Part shown: positions 1-7,110 of the stretch, piece by piece
How the letters are laid out: each line of letters starts with the position of its first letter
Numbering within the stretch: position 1 is the stretch's first letter
DNA from: Bacteroides gallinarum DSM 18171 = JCM 13658
GTDB taxonomy: Bacteria; Bacteroidota; Bacteroidia; Bacteroidales; Bacteroidaceae
Length of the DNA stretch: 64,000 nt
Assembly: GCF_000374365.1 (NCBI RefSeq)
Contig: NZ_KB894130.1
Location: 42,431 to 106,430 of the forward strand
Direction: 5' to 3'
Notes under the pieces: generated by a model
The model's input: the letters and a program-made list of their open reading frames with translations, nothing else
Told to the model about the DNA's origin: nothing
The model's database searches: none
Made by a program: the position numbers and the translations under genes

Positions 1-118
1 GAGTATATATATTAAAAGATATATCAGTATATTATAGGTTTTGGAACTTCTTGAACTTCCTTGTGCAGAAACTACTTTATATCCTGCCCTTATCGCGCTA
101 TCAACTGTTGCATATATC

Positions 119-664
119 TTAGTTGTCTGTATCAGCATCAACAATATCCTCCCTTCTATCTATTATCTGAATTGTTATAGAATCATGTTTGCTTTTCTCT
201 GCAATATCTTTCTGTTCATATGTATCCCAACCCAACAATTTCGACAACTTCTCTATTGCATCAATCTTGTTATATAGTTTTAGTTCATAGCCCTTATCTG
301 TACTTTTCACAGAAAGGATGGCTCTTTGAACACTAATAGGCAAAGTAGCTACATCCCTTACCACTATGGTAGTAAACATCTCATTAGACTTGATTTCAAG
401 AGCATCAACAATATTCGCCCTCGCAATATCTGCCAGAATGCCTACTGCTTCATCTTTTGTAATATCTGACCGGCGTTGCATTTCAGAGCGCAATTCACTT
501 ATCCTTAGGGCTACCTTAGGGTTATTAGCCAACCTGGATGATTCTACCCAAATCGTATTATCAGATTTACCCTTACATGAATAAGCACGACGATAAGCGT
601 CAGAAGCATTTCCACTTTCAACGTAATAATTGCAAAATTTTTCTTGCTTGATTGAGAGGTTCAT
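119..664 (-). CDS. phage terminase small subunit
   Basis: This 181-aa protein resembles phage terminase small subunits, which bind the packaging start site and load the large subunit during DNA packaging. The N-terminus (LSIKQEKFCNYYVESGNASDAYRRAY, residues about 3-28) is the typical helix-turn-helix opening, in which a K-Q-x-x-F-C-x-x-Y-V pattern precedes N-A-S-x-A-Y-R-x-A. A stretch around residues 60-90 (RISELRSEMQRRSDITKDEAV) fits the oligomerisation helices. A good -7 hexamer context (TATCTTTG on the minus strand, 691-698) lies just upstream. No large-subunit gene is in view; it would be expected downstream on this strand, left of the window start. It could also be an orphan remnant. Confidence 0.8.
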   Translation of the reverse strand: MNLSIKQEKFCNYYVESGNASDAYRRAYSCKGKSDNTIWVESSRLANNPKVALRISELRSEMQRRSDITKDEAVGILADIARANIVDALEIKSNEMFTTIVVRDVATLPISVQRAILSVKSTDKGYELKLYNKIDAIEKLSKLLGWDTYEQKDIAEKSKHDSITIQIIDRREDIVDADTDN

Positions 665-787
665 CCTATAATTCCTATATTCATTTGCTTCAAAGATAAA
701 TCATAGTATAAGGAATCAAGGAATAATCAAGTTACCGATAACAAACAATTAAGGAAAGGTTCGTTATTTGTCCGAAAATGCCCAGAA

Positions 788-1228
788 TTATCCAAGAACA
801 TCACCCTCTTTTAGCCGGTTCAGTATCTCATTATAGATAATATCAACATCGCTTCTGAAATACTTGTATTGCTGATACAGGAAAGCCACATCCGCTATAT
901 TGTTTGAGATTGTACAAGGCCTTACTTTTGGAAATACATTTTCAAGAGCCTTTCGTACACCATTGGGGATACGCCCACCTGCTAATACACTCGGAACAAA
1001 CAAAAAGAGGACAATAAACAAGAACTCTTTTCTTTGAATTATTCTTCCACGAGACGGTAAACCTATTACGCACAATACCTCTTTAAACATATCATATATA
1101 GCCGGTATAAGCTCAAGATTCGTCAATCGAGGTTTTACCAATTCAGCCTCTCTTTCCGAGAGTCTTGACTTCTGCTCGCGTATATTCTTTATCTCAGCAA
1201 TAGAAGAAAATTCCTTTGTCAGATACAT
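788..1228 (-). CDS. hypothetical protein of the prophage-like block
   Basis: I do not recognise this 146-aa protein. It has a charged, probably helical N-terminus (residues 1-35), a hydrophobic patch around residues 69-84 (FLFIVLFLFVPSVLAGG) and a C-terminal tail rich in Tyr, Asp and Asn. The hydrophobic patch could be one membrane segment or a protein core. It precedes the terminase small-subunit gene on the same strand, with about 120 bases between them, and a TATTTTTG -7 element sits at 1259-1266 on the minus strand. In phages this position is often held by small DNA-binding or regulatory genes, but nothing in the sequence proves that here. Confidence 0.55.
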   Translation of the reverse strand: MYLTKEFSSIAEIKNIREQKSRLSEREAELVKPRLTNLELIPAIYDMFKEVLCVIGLPSRGRIIQRKEFLFIVLFLFVPSVLAGGRIPNGVRKALENVFPKVRPCTISNNIADVAFLYQQYKYFRSDVDIIYNEILNRLKEGDVLG

Positions 1229-1328
1229 AATAATAAGGTGTTAGGCAGTGAAGCGTAACAAAAATAGCATATTAATAGGAAAAAATATATATAAACAAGA
1301 AGTATTTTACTGATTATCAACACATTAG

Positions 1329-1366
1329 TTAATATATTAATTAACAAGCTGATTAATATATTAATT
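1329..1366. repeat. paired TTAATATATTAATT palindromic repeats
   Basis: A 14-base direct repeat, TTAATATATTAATT, occurs at 1329-1342 and 1353-1366. Each copy contains the 12-bp perfect palindrome TTAATATATTAA, and the repeat period is 24 bp. The pair lies upstream of the minus-strand unknown gene in a gene-free stretch (1229-1591). Two dyads on the same helical face look like an operator or a recombinase accessory site. The rest of this stretch is AT-rich, with a GTTGTGCAA doublet at about 1557-1577. Confidence 0.5.
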
Positions 1367-1591
1367 CGACAAAGAAGAATTAGCCTTGCATACAAGACTG
1401 AATATAAAGTGATTAAATATAATTAGAGGGTAATGTTCCATACAAAATTAGTGCCAACAGCTATATATAAACAATGTATTGTTAAATATTCATAATAGAC
1501 AAAATTTACCTTCTGCAAGTCTAATCTTTGAAAGAGAAACGAAAAACACAAAACAAGTTGTGCAAATGTTGTGCAAGTAACATAAAAACAA

Positions 1592-1628
1592 AAACGCTAA
1601 TCATCTTATAACAAAGAGATTAGCGTTT
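1592..1628 (-). terminator. intrinsic terminator of the tRNA operon
   Basis: An 11-bp perfect inverted repeat (arms at 1592-1602 and 1618-1628, AAACGCTAATC) encloses a 15-base loop. Read on the minus strand it is followed by a T-rich run. It sits eight bases past the tRNA-Leu 3' end, where the tRNA transcript should stop. Confidence 0.8.
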
Positions 1629-1635
1629 ATCTGAG

Positions 1636-1720
1636 TACTCGAAGCGGGACTTGAACCCGCACAGCCATTACTGGCCAAAGGATTTTAAGTCCTTCGTGTC
1701 TACCATTCCACCATTCGAGC
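1636..1720 (-). tRNA. tRNA-Leu(UAA)
   Basis: An 85-nt class II tRNA. The acceptor arms GCTCGAA/TTCGAGT pair with one G-U. The anticodon stem AAGGA/TCCTT frames loop CTTAAAA, giving anticodon TAA for Leu. A long variable arm is present, and the T arm reads GCGGG-TTCAAGT-CCCGC. The discriminator is A and CCA is not encoded. It is transcribed after tRNA-Gly, 15 bases away, and its 3' end is a plausible integration site for the neighbouring element. Confidence 0.95.
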
Positions 1721-1735
1721 ATCCTTAAGAAGGAG

Positions 1736-1808
1736 AGCGGAAAACGAGACTCGAACTCGCGACCCTAACCTTGGCAAGGTTATGCTCTACCAACTGAGCT
1801 ATTTCCGC
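1736..1808 (-). tRNA. tRNA-Gly(GCC)
   Basis: A 73-nt tRNA with acceptor arms GCGGAAA/TTTCCGC, a TAGCTCAGTTGGTAGAGCA D-arm region and anticodon loop TTGCCAA, giving GCC for Gly. The T arm contains the canonical GTTCGAGTC. The discriminator is T and CCA is not encoded. It is the first gene of a two-tRNA unit with tRNA-Leu. Confidence 0.95.
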
Positions 1809-1828
1809 AGGTTTTCGGAGAACGGTTG

Positions 1829-1860
1829 CAAAGATAAATAGTTTCCCCGTTACAGCCAAA
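1829..1860 (-). promoter_or_regulatory. Bacteroidota housekeeping promoter for the tRNA pair
   Basis: On the minus strand a -33 TTTG (1857-1860) and a -7 TATCTTTG (1829-1836) are separated by 20 bases. This matches the Bacteroidota primary-sigma consensus TTTG-N19/20-TAnnTTTG exactly. The predicted start lies about 14 bases before tRNA-Gly. Confidence 0.8.
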
Positions 1861-1893
1861 CTTTTCACTGGAAAAAAGTTAACTAAATGGGAC

Positions 1894-1958
1894 GTACGAT
1901 GTTAACCGGAGCGGTATCGATAAGTTAACATCATCAATACAAGAAGTTAACATCGTAC
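1894..1958. repeat. GTTAAC cluster with 13-bp inverted repeat
   Basis: GTACGATGTTAAC (1894-1906) and its perfect reverse complement GTTAACATCGTAC (1946-1958) flank 39 bases. Further GTTAAC hexamers lie at about 1878, 1923 and 1969, and three copies are preceded by AA (AAGTTAAC). The cluster lies between the argH stop and the tRNA promoter. It could be an argH 3' structure or binding sites for a regulator of the tRNA promoter; neither is shown. Confidence 0.5.
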
Positions 1959-1983
1959 ATCGCAAGAAGTTAACCGACTGCGA

Positions 1984-3324
1984 TTACCGGTTGAGCAATG
2001 CTTTTTCGGCCTGCTCCATTGTCTCGAAATTAAAACCTTCTACGACTTTCTGCATCAAAGCGGTAATTTCGTCATTGCATAAGTTACCGATACTACCCTC
2101 GTGCGTATGATGCACCTCCTTGCTATGAGAGAACTTACCGGCTTCGATGTCCATACCCACCTTCTTATAAGCATCACGGAACGGCATGCCTTCGCGTGCC
2201 AGGCGGTTCACCTCTTCCACACTAAAGATAAACAGATATTTGTCATCGTCGAGAATATGTTCGTTCACCTTGATTTCATTCATGATGTAAGTCGTCATCT
2301 GCAGGCAATCCTTCAATTCCTGGAAAGCAGGCAGGAACACCTCCTTGATAATCTGCAAATCGCGGAAATAGCCGGAAGGCAGGTTGTTAGCTATCATCAT
2401 TATTTGCTGAGGCAACGATTGCAGCTTATTGCATTTGGCACGTGTCAGCTCGAACACATCCGGATTTTTCTTATGCGGCATGATGCTGGAACCGGTAGTG
2501 CACTCATCGGGTAACTTCACGAATCCGAAGTTCTGGCTGTTGAACATACAAGCATCGAACGCAAGCTTGGAAATAGTACCTGCGATACTTGCCAGGGCAA
2601 AAGCTACGTTACGCTCCATTTTCCCACGCCCCATTTGGGCATACACCACATTATAATTCAGCGAATCGAAACCCAGCAACCGGGTAGTCATCGTACGGTT
2701 CAACGGGAAAGAAGAACCGTATCCGGCGGCAGACCCCAGCGGATTACGGTTGCACATCTTGAAAGCAGCCTGCAAGAACAGCATATCATCCACCAGGCTC
2801 TCGGCATAAGCCCCGAACCACAGCCCGAAAGACGACGGCATTGCTATCTGCAAATGGGTATAACCCGGCATCAGCACGTTTTTATAACGCTCGCTCTGCA
2901 TGATAAGCACATGAAAAAGCTGTTCCACGGCCTCGGCTATCTCCTTTATCTGCGTACGGGTAAAGAGCTTCAAATCCAGCAGCACCTGGTCGTTACGTGA
3001 ACGGCCGCTATGGATTTTCTTCCCCACATCGCCCAATTTACGGGTCAGCATAAGCTCTACCTGAGAGTGGACATCTTCTACCCCTTCCTCTATCACGAAC
3101 TCCCCTTTCCCGGCAGCAGCATAGATGTTTTTCAGCTCTGCAAGCAGCAGGGACAGCTCTTCTTTCGTCAGCAGGCCGATACTTTCCAGCATCGTGATAT
3201 GCGCCATAGACCCCAGCACATCATGCTTTGCCAGATAAAGGTCCATTTCGCGGTCGCGTCCTACCGTAAAACGCTCTATATCCTTATTCACCTGAACGGA
3301 TTTTTCCCAAAGTTTCTGAGCCAT
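1984..3324 (-). CDS. argH: argininosuccinate lyase
   Basis: ArgH cleaves argininosuccinate to arginine and fumarate, the last step of cytoplasmic arginine biosynthesis. The 446-aa length is normal for the family. The lyase-superfamily signature GSSIMPHKKNP lies at residues 278-288, the SGRSRND substrate-binding loop at 106-112, and the catalytic-His region GYTHLQ at 154-159 (His157). It is the last gene of a minus-strand run prmC-recX-pyrE-SRPBCC-argH, 19 bases after the SRPBCC gene. The carbamoyltransferase of the same pathway (argF') is at 39.3 kb. The start MAQKLWEK is the standard one. No damage is seen. Confidence 0.95.
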   Translation of the reverse strand: MAQKLWEKSVQVNKDIERFTVGRDREMDLYLAKHDVLGSMAHITMLESIGLLTKEELSLLLAELKNIYAAAGKGEFVIEEGVEDVHSQVELMLTRKLGDVGKKIHSGRSRNDQVLLDLKLFTRTQIKEIAEAVEQLFHVLIMQSERYKNVLMPGYTHLQIAMPSSFGLWFGAYAESLVDDMLFLQAAFKMCNRNPLGSAAGYGSSFPLNRTMTTRLLGFDSLNYNVVYAQMGRGKMERNVAFALASIAGTISKLAFDACMFNSQNFGFVKLPDECTTGSSIMPHKKNPDVFELTRAKCNKLQSLPQQIMMIANNLPSGYFRDLQIIKEVFLPAFQELKDCLQMTTYIMNEIKVNEHILDDDKYLFIFSVEEVNRLAREGMPFRDAYKKVGMDIEAGKFSHSKEVHHTHEGSIGNLCNDEITALMQKVVEGFNFETMEQAEKALLNR

Positions 3325-3343
3325 GATTTTTAGCGATTAATGA

Positions 3344-3754
3344 TTAGTAACTGATTAGCGACAGAGCTTCCGCCATTTTCTCCAACCCCTCCTGCAAAGG
3401 TTTCTGCACCATAGTTTTCATAAACGGATTCAGCTCCATTCCAATGGTGAGCTTCATTTTACACTCCGTTTCCGTAACGGGCGCTATCTGTATCCACAGG
3501 TTGAACGGGAGCGGCGAGGCAGTCGTTGCAAACTTGATGCACTTGCAAGGTTCTTTCTCTACAATCTGCAACACGATTTTCCCGACCGGCGGTACTTCTA
3601 TCGACAGAGTTTCCGCATCGAAACTCAAATTCTTCACCTTGTCCTGCGGCAAACGGTCTTTCACCTTATCCAAATTGGTAAGGTCTGAAAGCTTCTCATA
3701 AACAGCATTTTGCGAAGCAGGTATCACCTTCACCGCACTTTCGAATTTAGTCAT
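3344..3754 (-). CDS. SRPBCC/START-fold polyketide-cyclase-like protein
   Basis: A 136-aa protein with the layout of a SRPBCC (START-like helix-grip) domain. After MTKFESAVKVIPASQNAVYEKLSDL there is a run of beta strands and a long C-terminal helix (PFMKTMVQKPLQEGLEKMAEALS). The fold holds hydrophobic ligands, but no ligand can be predicted. A longer reading frame begins eight codons upstream. I chose MTKFES because the family starts at this strand and the extension is unlike it. The gene sits 19 bases before argH and about 90 bases after pyrE on the same strand. No signal peptide is seen, so it is probably cytoplasmic. Confidence 0.8.
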   Translation of the reverse strand: MTKFESAVKVIPASQNAVYEKLSDLTNLDKVKDRLPQDKVKNLSFDAETLSIEVPPVGKIVLQIVEKEPCKCIKFATTASPLPFNLWIQIAPVTETECKMKLTIGMELNPFMKTMVQKPLQEGLEKMAEALSLISY

Positions 3755-3846
3755 AATCCAATGGTCTTTAAAAGACAAAAAGAACTATCCGGACAGTATC
3801 TATCCGAATGGCTCTTTCGTCATAATCTATCATTATAAAATAAGTC

Positions 3847-4485
3847 TTATTTTCCGGCTTCCCAATGTGCAGGGTCTTTGCGCCACTCATTCAGCGTAGC
3901 TATATCCTCTTCCTCGATATATCCCGTGCGAAGCGCAACTTCCATTACAGCCTCGTAATTGGTCAACGTCACCAAAGGAACCTTAGCGTCTTTGAAAGCC
4001 TTTTCCGCAATGGGGAATCCATAGGTGTAAGCGGCAACCATGCCGATAACCTCGCATCCGTCGCGACGGATAGCCTCTACGGCTTTCAGGCTGCTCCCGC
4101 CGGTAGAAATCAAATCTTCCACCACTACTACCTTCATACCCGGACGAAGCTCGCCTTCAATCAGGTTTTCCAAGCCGTGGTCTTTCGGAGTAGAGCGTAC
4201 ATATACAAACGGCAGGTTCAATGCATCGGCCACCAATGCTCCCTGGGGAATAGCTCCTGTGGCAACACCGGCAATCGCATCGACCTGACCGAAACGTTCC
4301 AGAATCAGACGCGTAATTTCCAATTTTACGAAATTACGGAGAGAAGGATATGAAAGGGTCTTACGGTTATCACAGTAAAACGGGGATTTCCACCCTGACG
4401 CCCAAGTAAAGGGATTAGCGGGTTGTAGTTTAATCGCTTTAATCTTCAACAACTTCTCTGCAAACAATCTTTCTAAAGTTTTCAT
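3847..4485 (-). CDS. pyrE: orotate phosphoribosyltransferase
   Basis: PyrE joins orotate to PRPP to give OMP, the fifth step of pyrimidine synthesis. The 212-aa length is usual. The PRPP-binding signature VVVVEDLISTGGSS is at residues 119-132, and KSPFYCDNR (33-41) is the conserved N-terminal segment. A TATTTTTG -7 element (4515-4522, minus strand) lies 30 bases before the start, so it probably has its own promoter in addition to read-through from recX. It is followed by the SRPBCC gene. Confidence 0.95.
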   Translation of the reverse strand: MKTLERLFAEKLLKIKAIKLQPANPFTWASGWKSPFYCDNRKTLSYPSLRNFVKLEITRLILERFGQVDAIAGVATGAIPQGALVADALNLPFVYVRSTPKDHGLENLIEGELRPGMKVVVVEDLISTGGSSLKAVEAIRRDGCEVIGMVAAYTYGFPIAEKAFKDAKVPLVTLTNYEAVMEVALRTGYIEEEDIATLNEWRKDPAHWEAGK

Positions 4486-4563
4486 AGCTAAACTAACTAT
4501 TATTAAATATGCTGCAAAAATACAGAAAGCTAACGAGAATAAAAAAAAGAATACGGATAATTT

Positions 4564-5043
4564 TTACTCCCAACAGTCATTTTCACCGGAAAGCGTAATG
4601 CAATGACGAATATCTTTCATCTCGAACCCCCTGCTCAGGGCGAAACGCACCAATTTGCCGTTCAGCTCGAATTCATTTTCGGCACGGACACTCTTGCGCT
4701 TCGCCGCCAACAAATCGTTCAGCACGGCAAGGTATTCATCCTCGTCGATTTCATTCAGGTACGAAGAGAAAACCCGCCGGGGGATTTTCTTTAATTGAAG
4801 CGCCTGCCCGATTTTCACCTTGCCCCATTTGGCAAAACGGTACTTATCATGGATAAAAGCGCGGCAGAAGCGCTCCTCATCGATGTATTTCTCCTGCTCC
4901 AAGCGATTGATAATACGCTCTATGGCATCGTAAGGGATACCCCAGCGTTGCAGTTTCTCCGTAACTTCCGCCCGGCAATGCTCTGCAGCGGAACAATAAG
5001 CCGCCAGGCGGTTCAAAGCATCTGTTTCTGTAATTTCTATCAT
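4564..5043 (-). CDS. recX: RecX-family recombination regulator
   Basis: RecX proteins bind RecA filaments and modulate recombination. The 159-aa product has the three-helix tandem repeats of the family, including RCRAEVTEKLQRWGIPYDAIERIINRL, YIDEERFCRAFIHDKYRFAKWGK and a third, degenerate unit. The start is taken at MIEITETDAL because its ATG overlaps the prmC stop (ATGA, 5040-5043), which predicts translational coupling. The open frame extends 25 codons further upstream inside prmC, but that part is only shadow. recA is not in this window. Confidence 0.85.
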   Translation of the reverse strand: MIEITETDALNRLAAYCSAAEHCRAEVTEKLQRWGIPYDAIERIINRLEQEKYIDEERFCRAFIHDKYRFAKWGKVKIGQALQLKKIPRRVFSSYLNEIDEDEYLAVLNDLLAAKRKSVRAENEFELNGKLVRFALSRGFEMKDIRHCITLSGENDCWE

Positions 5044-5876
5044 CGTTCTGCGATTACAATCCGGTCGTTTCCGGAAATATCTTTTAAAATCCGTGGATTG
5101 GCATATCCCTGCCCGCAAAGCATCGTAGCCGTAGCTTCCCCGTAAGCACGGTTTATCTCAAAATACAGCCGGCCTCCGGGCACGAGCATCGTCCTGCCCA
5201 GCTCCGCAATGCGCCGATAAAAAAGGAGCGGGTCGTTATCCGGAACAAATAAGGCCGAAAAAGGTTCCCAATCCAAAACATTGCGTTCCATTGCCTCTTT
5301 CTCCGACTCCGTAACATACGGCGGATTACTGACAATAACCTCGTAACACTCACCGGTATCGGGAACATACGTCAGCACATCCCGCTGCACGAAACCGACC
5401 GACGCCTGCAACTCGTCATTATTGCGGCGGGCAATGCTGAGCGCATCGCTCGAAATATCCCAAGCCGTAACCCTCGCATCCGGGAGTGCCTTGGAAAGAG
5501 AAACGGCAATGCAGCCGCTTCCCGTCCCGATGTCGAGAATACGGGCATCGGAAGGAACCTCCCGCAACATCGCCTCTACCAGCTCCTCCGTTTCCGGTCT
5601 GGGAATCAATACGCCCGGAGCCACATGGAAAGAGCGTTCCAGGAAACGGGCAATGCCCTGAATATACTGTATCGGCTCGAAATTGCGCAAACGGGCAAGA
5701 ATGCTATCCAAATCCTGCCTCTCTTTTGGGGATAAAATTATATCTTTGCCCAGGTAATAATCAATCGCACTCTGCCCCAGCATCTCGCAACAGACGATAC
5801 GGGACAGATTGGCAGCTTCCTGTGCAGAATAGCTCTCCTGCAAAGCACGGCGGATATGAGAGGCGGAAACATTCAT
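5040..5876 (-). CDS. prmC: peptide chain release factor N5-glutamine methyltransferase
   Basis: PrmC (HemK) methylates the Gln of the GGQ motif in release factors RF1 and RF2, using S-adenosylmethionine. The 278-aa product has the SAM-binding DIGTGSGCI at residues 115-123 and the substrate-glutamine motif NPPY at 184-187, preceded by IPRPETEELV (91-100), all hallmarks of the family. The ATG at 5876 is chosen because the upstream codons run through the promoter. It heads the prmC-recX-pyrE-argH run and is divergent from ribD, with only 53 bases between the starts. Confidence 0.93.
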   Translation of the reverse strand: MNVSASHIRRALQESYSAQEAANLSRIVCCEMLGQSAIDYYLGKDIILSPKERQDLDSILARLRNFEPIQYIQGIARFLERSFHVAPGVLIPRPETEELVEAMLREVPSDARILDIGTGSGCIAVSLSKALPDARVTAWDISSDALSIARRNNDELQASVGFVQRDVLTYVPDTGECYEVIVSNPPYVTESEKEAMERNVLDWEPFSALFVPDNDPLLFYRRIAELGRTMLVPGGRLYFEINRAYGEATATMLCGQGYANPRILKDISGNDRIVIAER

Positions 5877-5896
5877 AACATTCGGCATTCGGGTTG

Positions 5897-5927
5897 CAAA
5901 AATAGTGTAAGTTAAGAGTAATACAAA
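5897..5927 (-). promoter_or_regulatory. promoter of the prmC operon
   Basis: On the minus strand TTTG (5924-5927) and TATTTTTG (5897-5904) are 19 bases apart, a full match to the Bacteroidota -33/-7 consensus. The start of transcription should fall about 12-20 bases before the prmC ATG. The element occupies most of the prmC-ribD gap. Confidence 0.75.
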
Positions 5928-5929
5928 GT

Positions 5930-6973
5930 ATGGAAGAAGAAAAATACATGCGCCGCTGCATCCAACTGGCGCGGAACGGAATGTGCAATGCGGCTCCCAA
6001 CCCAATGGTAGGCGCGGTAATCGTATGCGACGGAAAAATTATCGGCGAAGGATATCATGTACGTTGCGGCGAAGCACATGCCGAAGTCAACGCAATCCGT
6101 TCCGTAAAAGACCCCTCTTTGCTGAAATGTTCCACAATCTACGTCAGCCTGGAACCCTGCTCCCACTATGGGAAAACCCCACCGTGCGCCGACCTTATCA
6201 TCGAAAAGCAAATCCCCCGTATCGTAATCGGTTGCCGCGACCCCTTCTCCAAAGTGGCGGGGCGAGGAATTCAAAAGCTGAAAGATGCCGGGCGGGAAGT
6301 CGTCACCGGCGTATTGGAGGAAGAATGCAAAAACCTAATCCGCCGTTTTATCACCTTCCACACCTTGCACCGCCCGTACATCACCCTGAAATGGGCGGAA
6401 TCGGCGGACAAATACATAGACTACCGCCGCGAAAGCGGAACCCCGGTCATCTTGTCGACCCCGTTGACCTCCATGCTTGTACACAAGAAGCGAGCAGAAC
6501 ACAGTGCCATTATGGTAGGTACACGCACAGCCGAGCTGGACAATCCCAGCCTGACCGTGCGTCACTGGCAAGGAACGTCGCCCGTACGCATCGTATTGGA
6601 CAGGCGGCAACGACTGTCGCCCGCCCTGCATCTGTTTGACGGAGATGTCCGTACGCTCGTGTTCACGGAAAAGCCGAAGACAGCACAAGCCAATGTGGAA
6701 TACATCCCTATCGACTTCCAACGGGATATACTGCCGCAAATCATGGAGTACCTGTATGCGCAAGGGCTGCAATCCTTGTTGGTAGAAGGAGGGAATATCC
6801 TTTTGCAATCTTTCATCGACGCCGGGATGTGGGATGAAGCTTTTGTCGAAGAAAGTCCTCTAAAACTTCTTTCCGGTGTTAAAGCACCTGAAATGAGCAA
6901 TAAAATACCTTATGCCCACGAGCAATATTTCGGGAGAAGTTTCCGGCATTACATCGCCGCGAGATTAGGCTAA
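5930..6973 (+). CDS. ribD: bifunctional riboflavin biosynthesis deaminase/reductase
   Basis: RibD carries out two consecutive steps of riboflavin synthesis: deamination of the pyrimidine ring, then NADPH-dependent reduction of the ribosyl group. The N-terminal zinc deaminase domain (residues 1 to about 145) shows HAEVNAI (His50, Glu52) and PCSHYGKTPPC (76-86, Cys77 and Cys86 as zinc ligands). The reductase domain follows, from YITLKWAESADKYID onward, and contains the LLVEGGNILLQSFI stretch near the C-terminus. The 347-aa length is typical. The first in-frame ATG is used. No other rib gene is adjacent. Confidence 0.95.
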   Translation: MEEEKYMRRCIQLARNGMCNAAPNPMVGAVIVCDGKIIGEGYHVRCGEAHAEVNAIRSVKDPSLLKCSTIYVSLEPCSHYGKTPPCADLIIEKQIPRIVIGCRDPFSKVAGRGIQKLKDAGREVVTGVLEEECKNLIRRFITFHTLHRPYITLKWAESADKYIDYRRESGTPVILSTPLTSMLVHKKRAEHSAIMVGTRTAELDNPSLTVRHWQGTSPVRIVLDRRQRLSPALHLFDGDVRTLVFTEKPKTAQANVEYIPIDFQRDILPQIMEYLYAQGLQSLLVEGGNILLQSFIDAGMWDEAFVEESPLKLLSGVKAPEMSNKIPYAHEQYFGRSFRHYIAARLG

Positions 6974-7073
6974 TAGCCTTATTCACGGGCATTTTAATCG
7001 AGAAAAACAGCCATATTATCTATAATTTTATATAAAACTTGCCGATAAAGCTGTTTATAGAAAAAAATGTTCC

Positions 7074-7081
7074 TATTTTTG
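7074..7081 (+). promoter_or_regulatory. -7 promoter element before the 7.1 kb lipoprotein
   Basis: TATTTTTG matches the Bacteroidota -7 consensus and lies 30 bases before the lipoprotein ATG. A TTTA at 7054-7057 is a weak -33 match with short spacing (16 bases). Confidence 0.5.
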
Positions 7082-7110
7082 CAACTTGTAAATAAACACT
7101 AACTTTCAAA

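Larger units (their letters stand above)
1..1591. mobile_element. edge of a prophage-like or integrated element next to tRNA-Leu
   Basis: Two minus-strand genes, a phage-type terminase small subunit and an unknown gene, lie in AT-rich DNA that stops just short of the tRNA-Leu 3' end. Integrases of Bacteroidota elements often use tRNA 3' ends, so the element may have inserted here and run leftward out of the window. No integrase, capsid gene or duplicated tRNA end is visible, so both the extent and the activity of the element are inference. A decayed remnant is equally possible. Confidence 0.4.

Noticed and set aside
41..277. 78-aa plus-strand frame near the left edge
   Set aside because: It overlaps the terminase gene on the other strand and looks like random hydrophobic sequence.
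5930..6973. FMN riboswitch upstream of ribD
   Set aside because: Only 53 bases separate ribD from prmC and they hold the prmC promoter; there is no room for a riboswitch and no RFN-like conserved sequence is visible.
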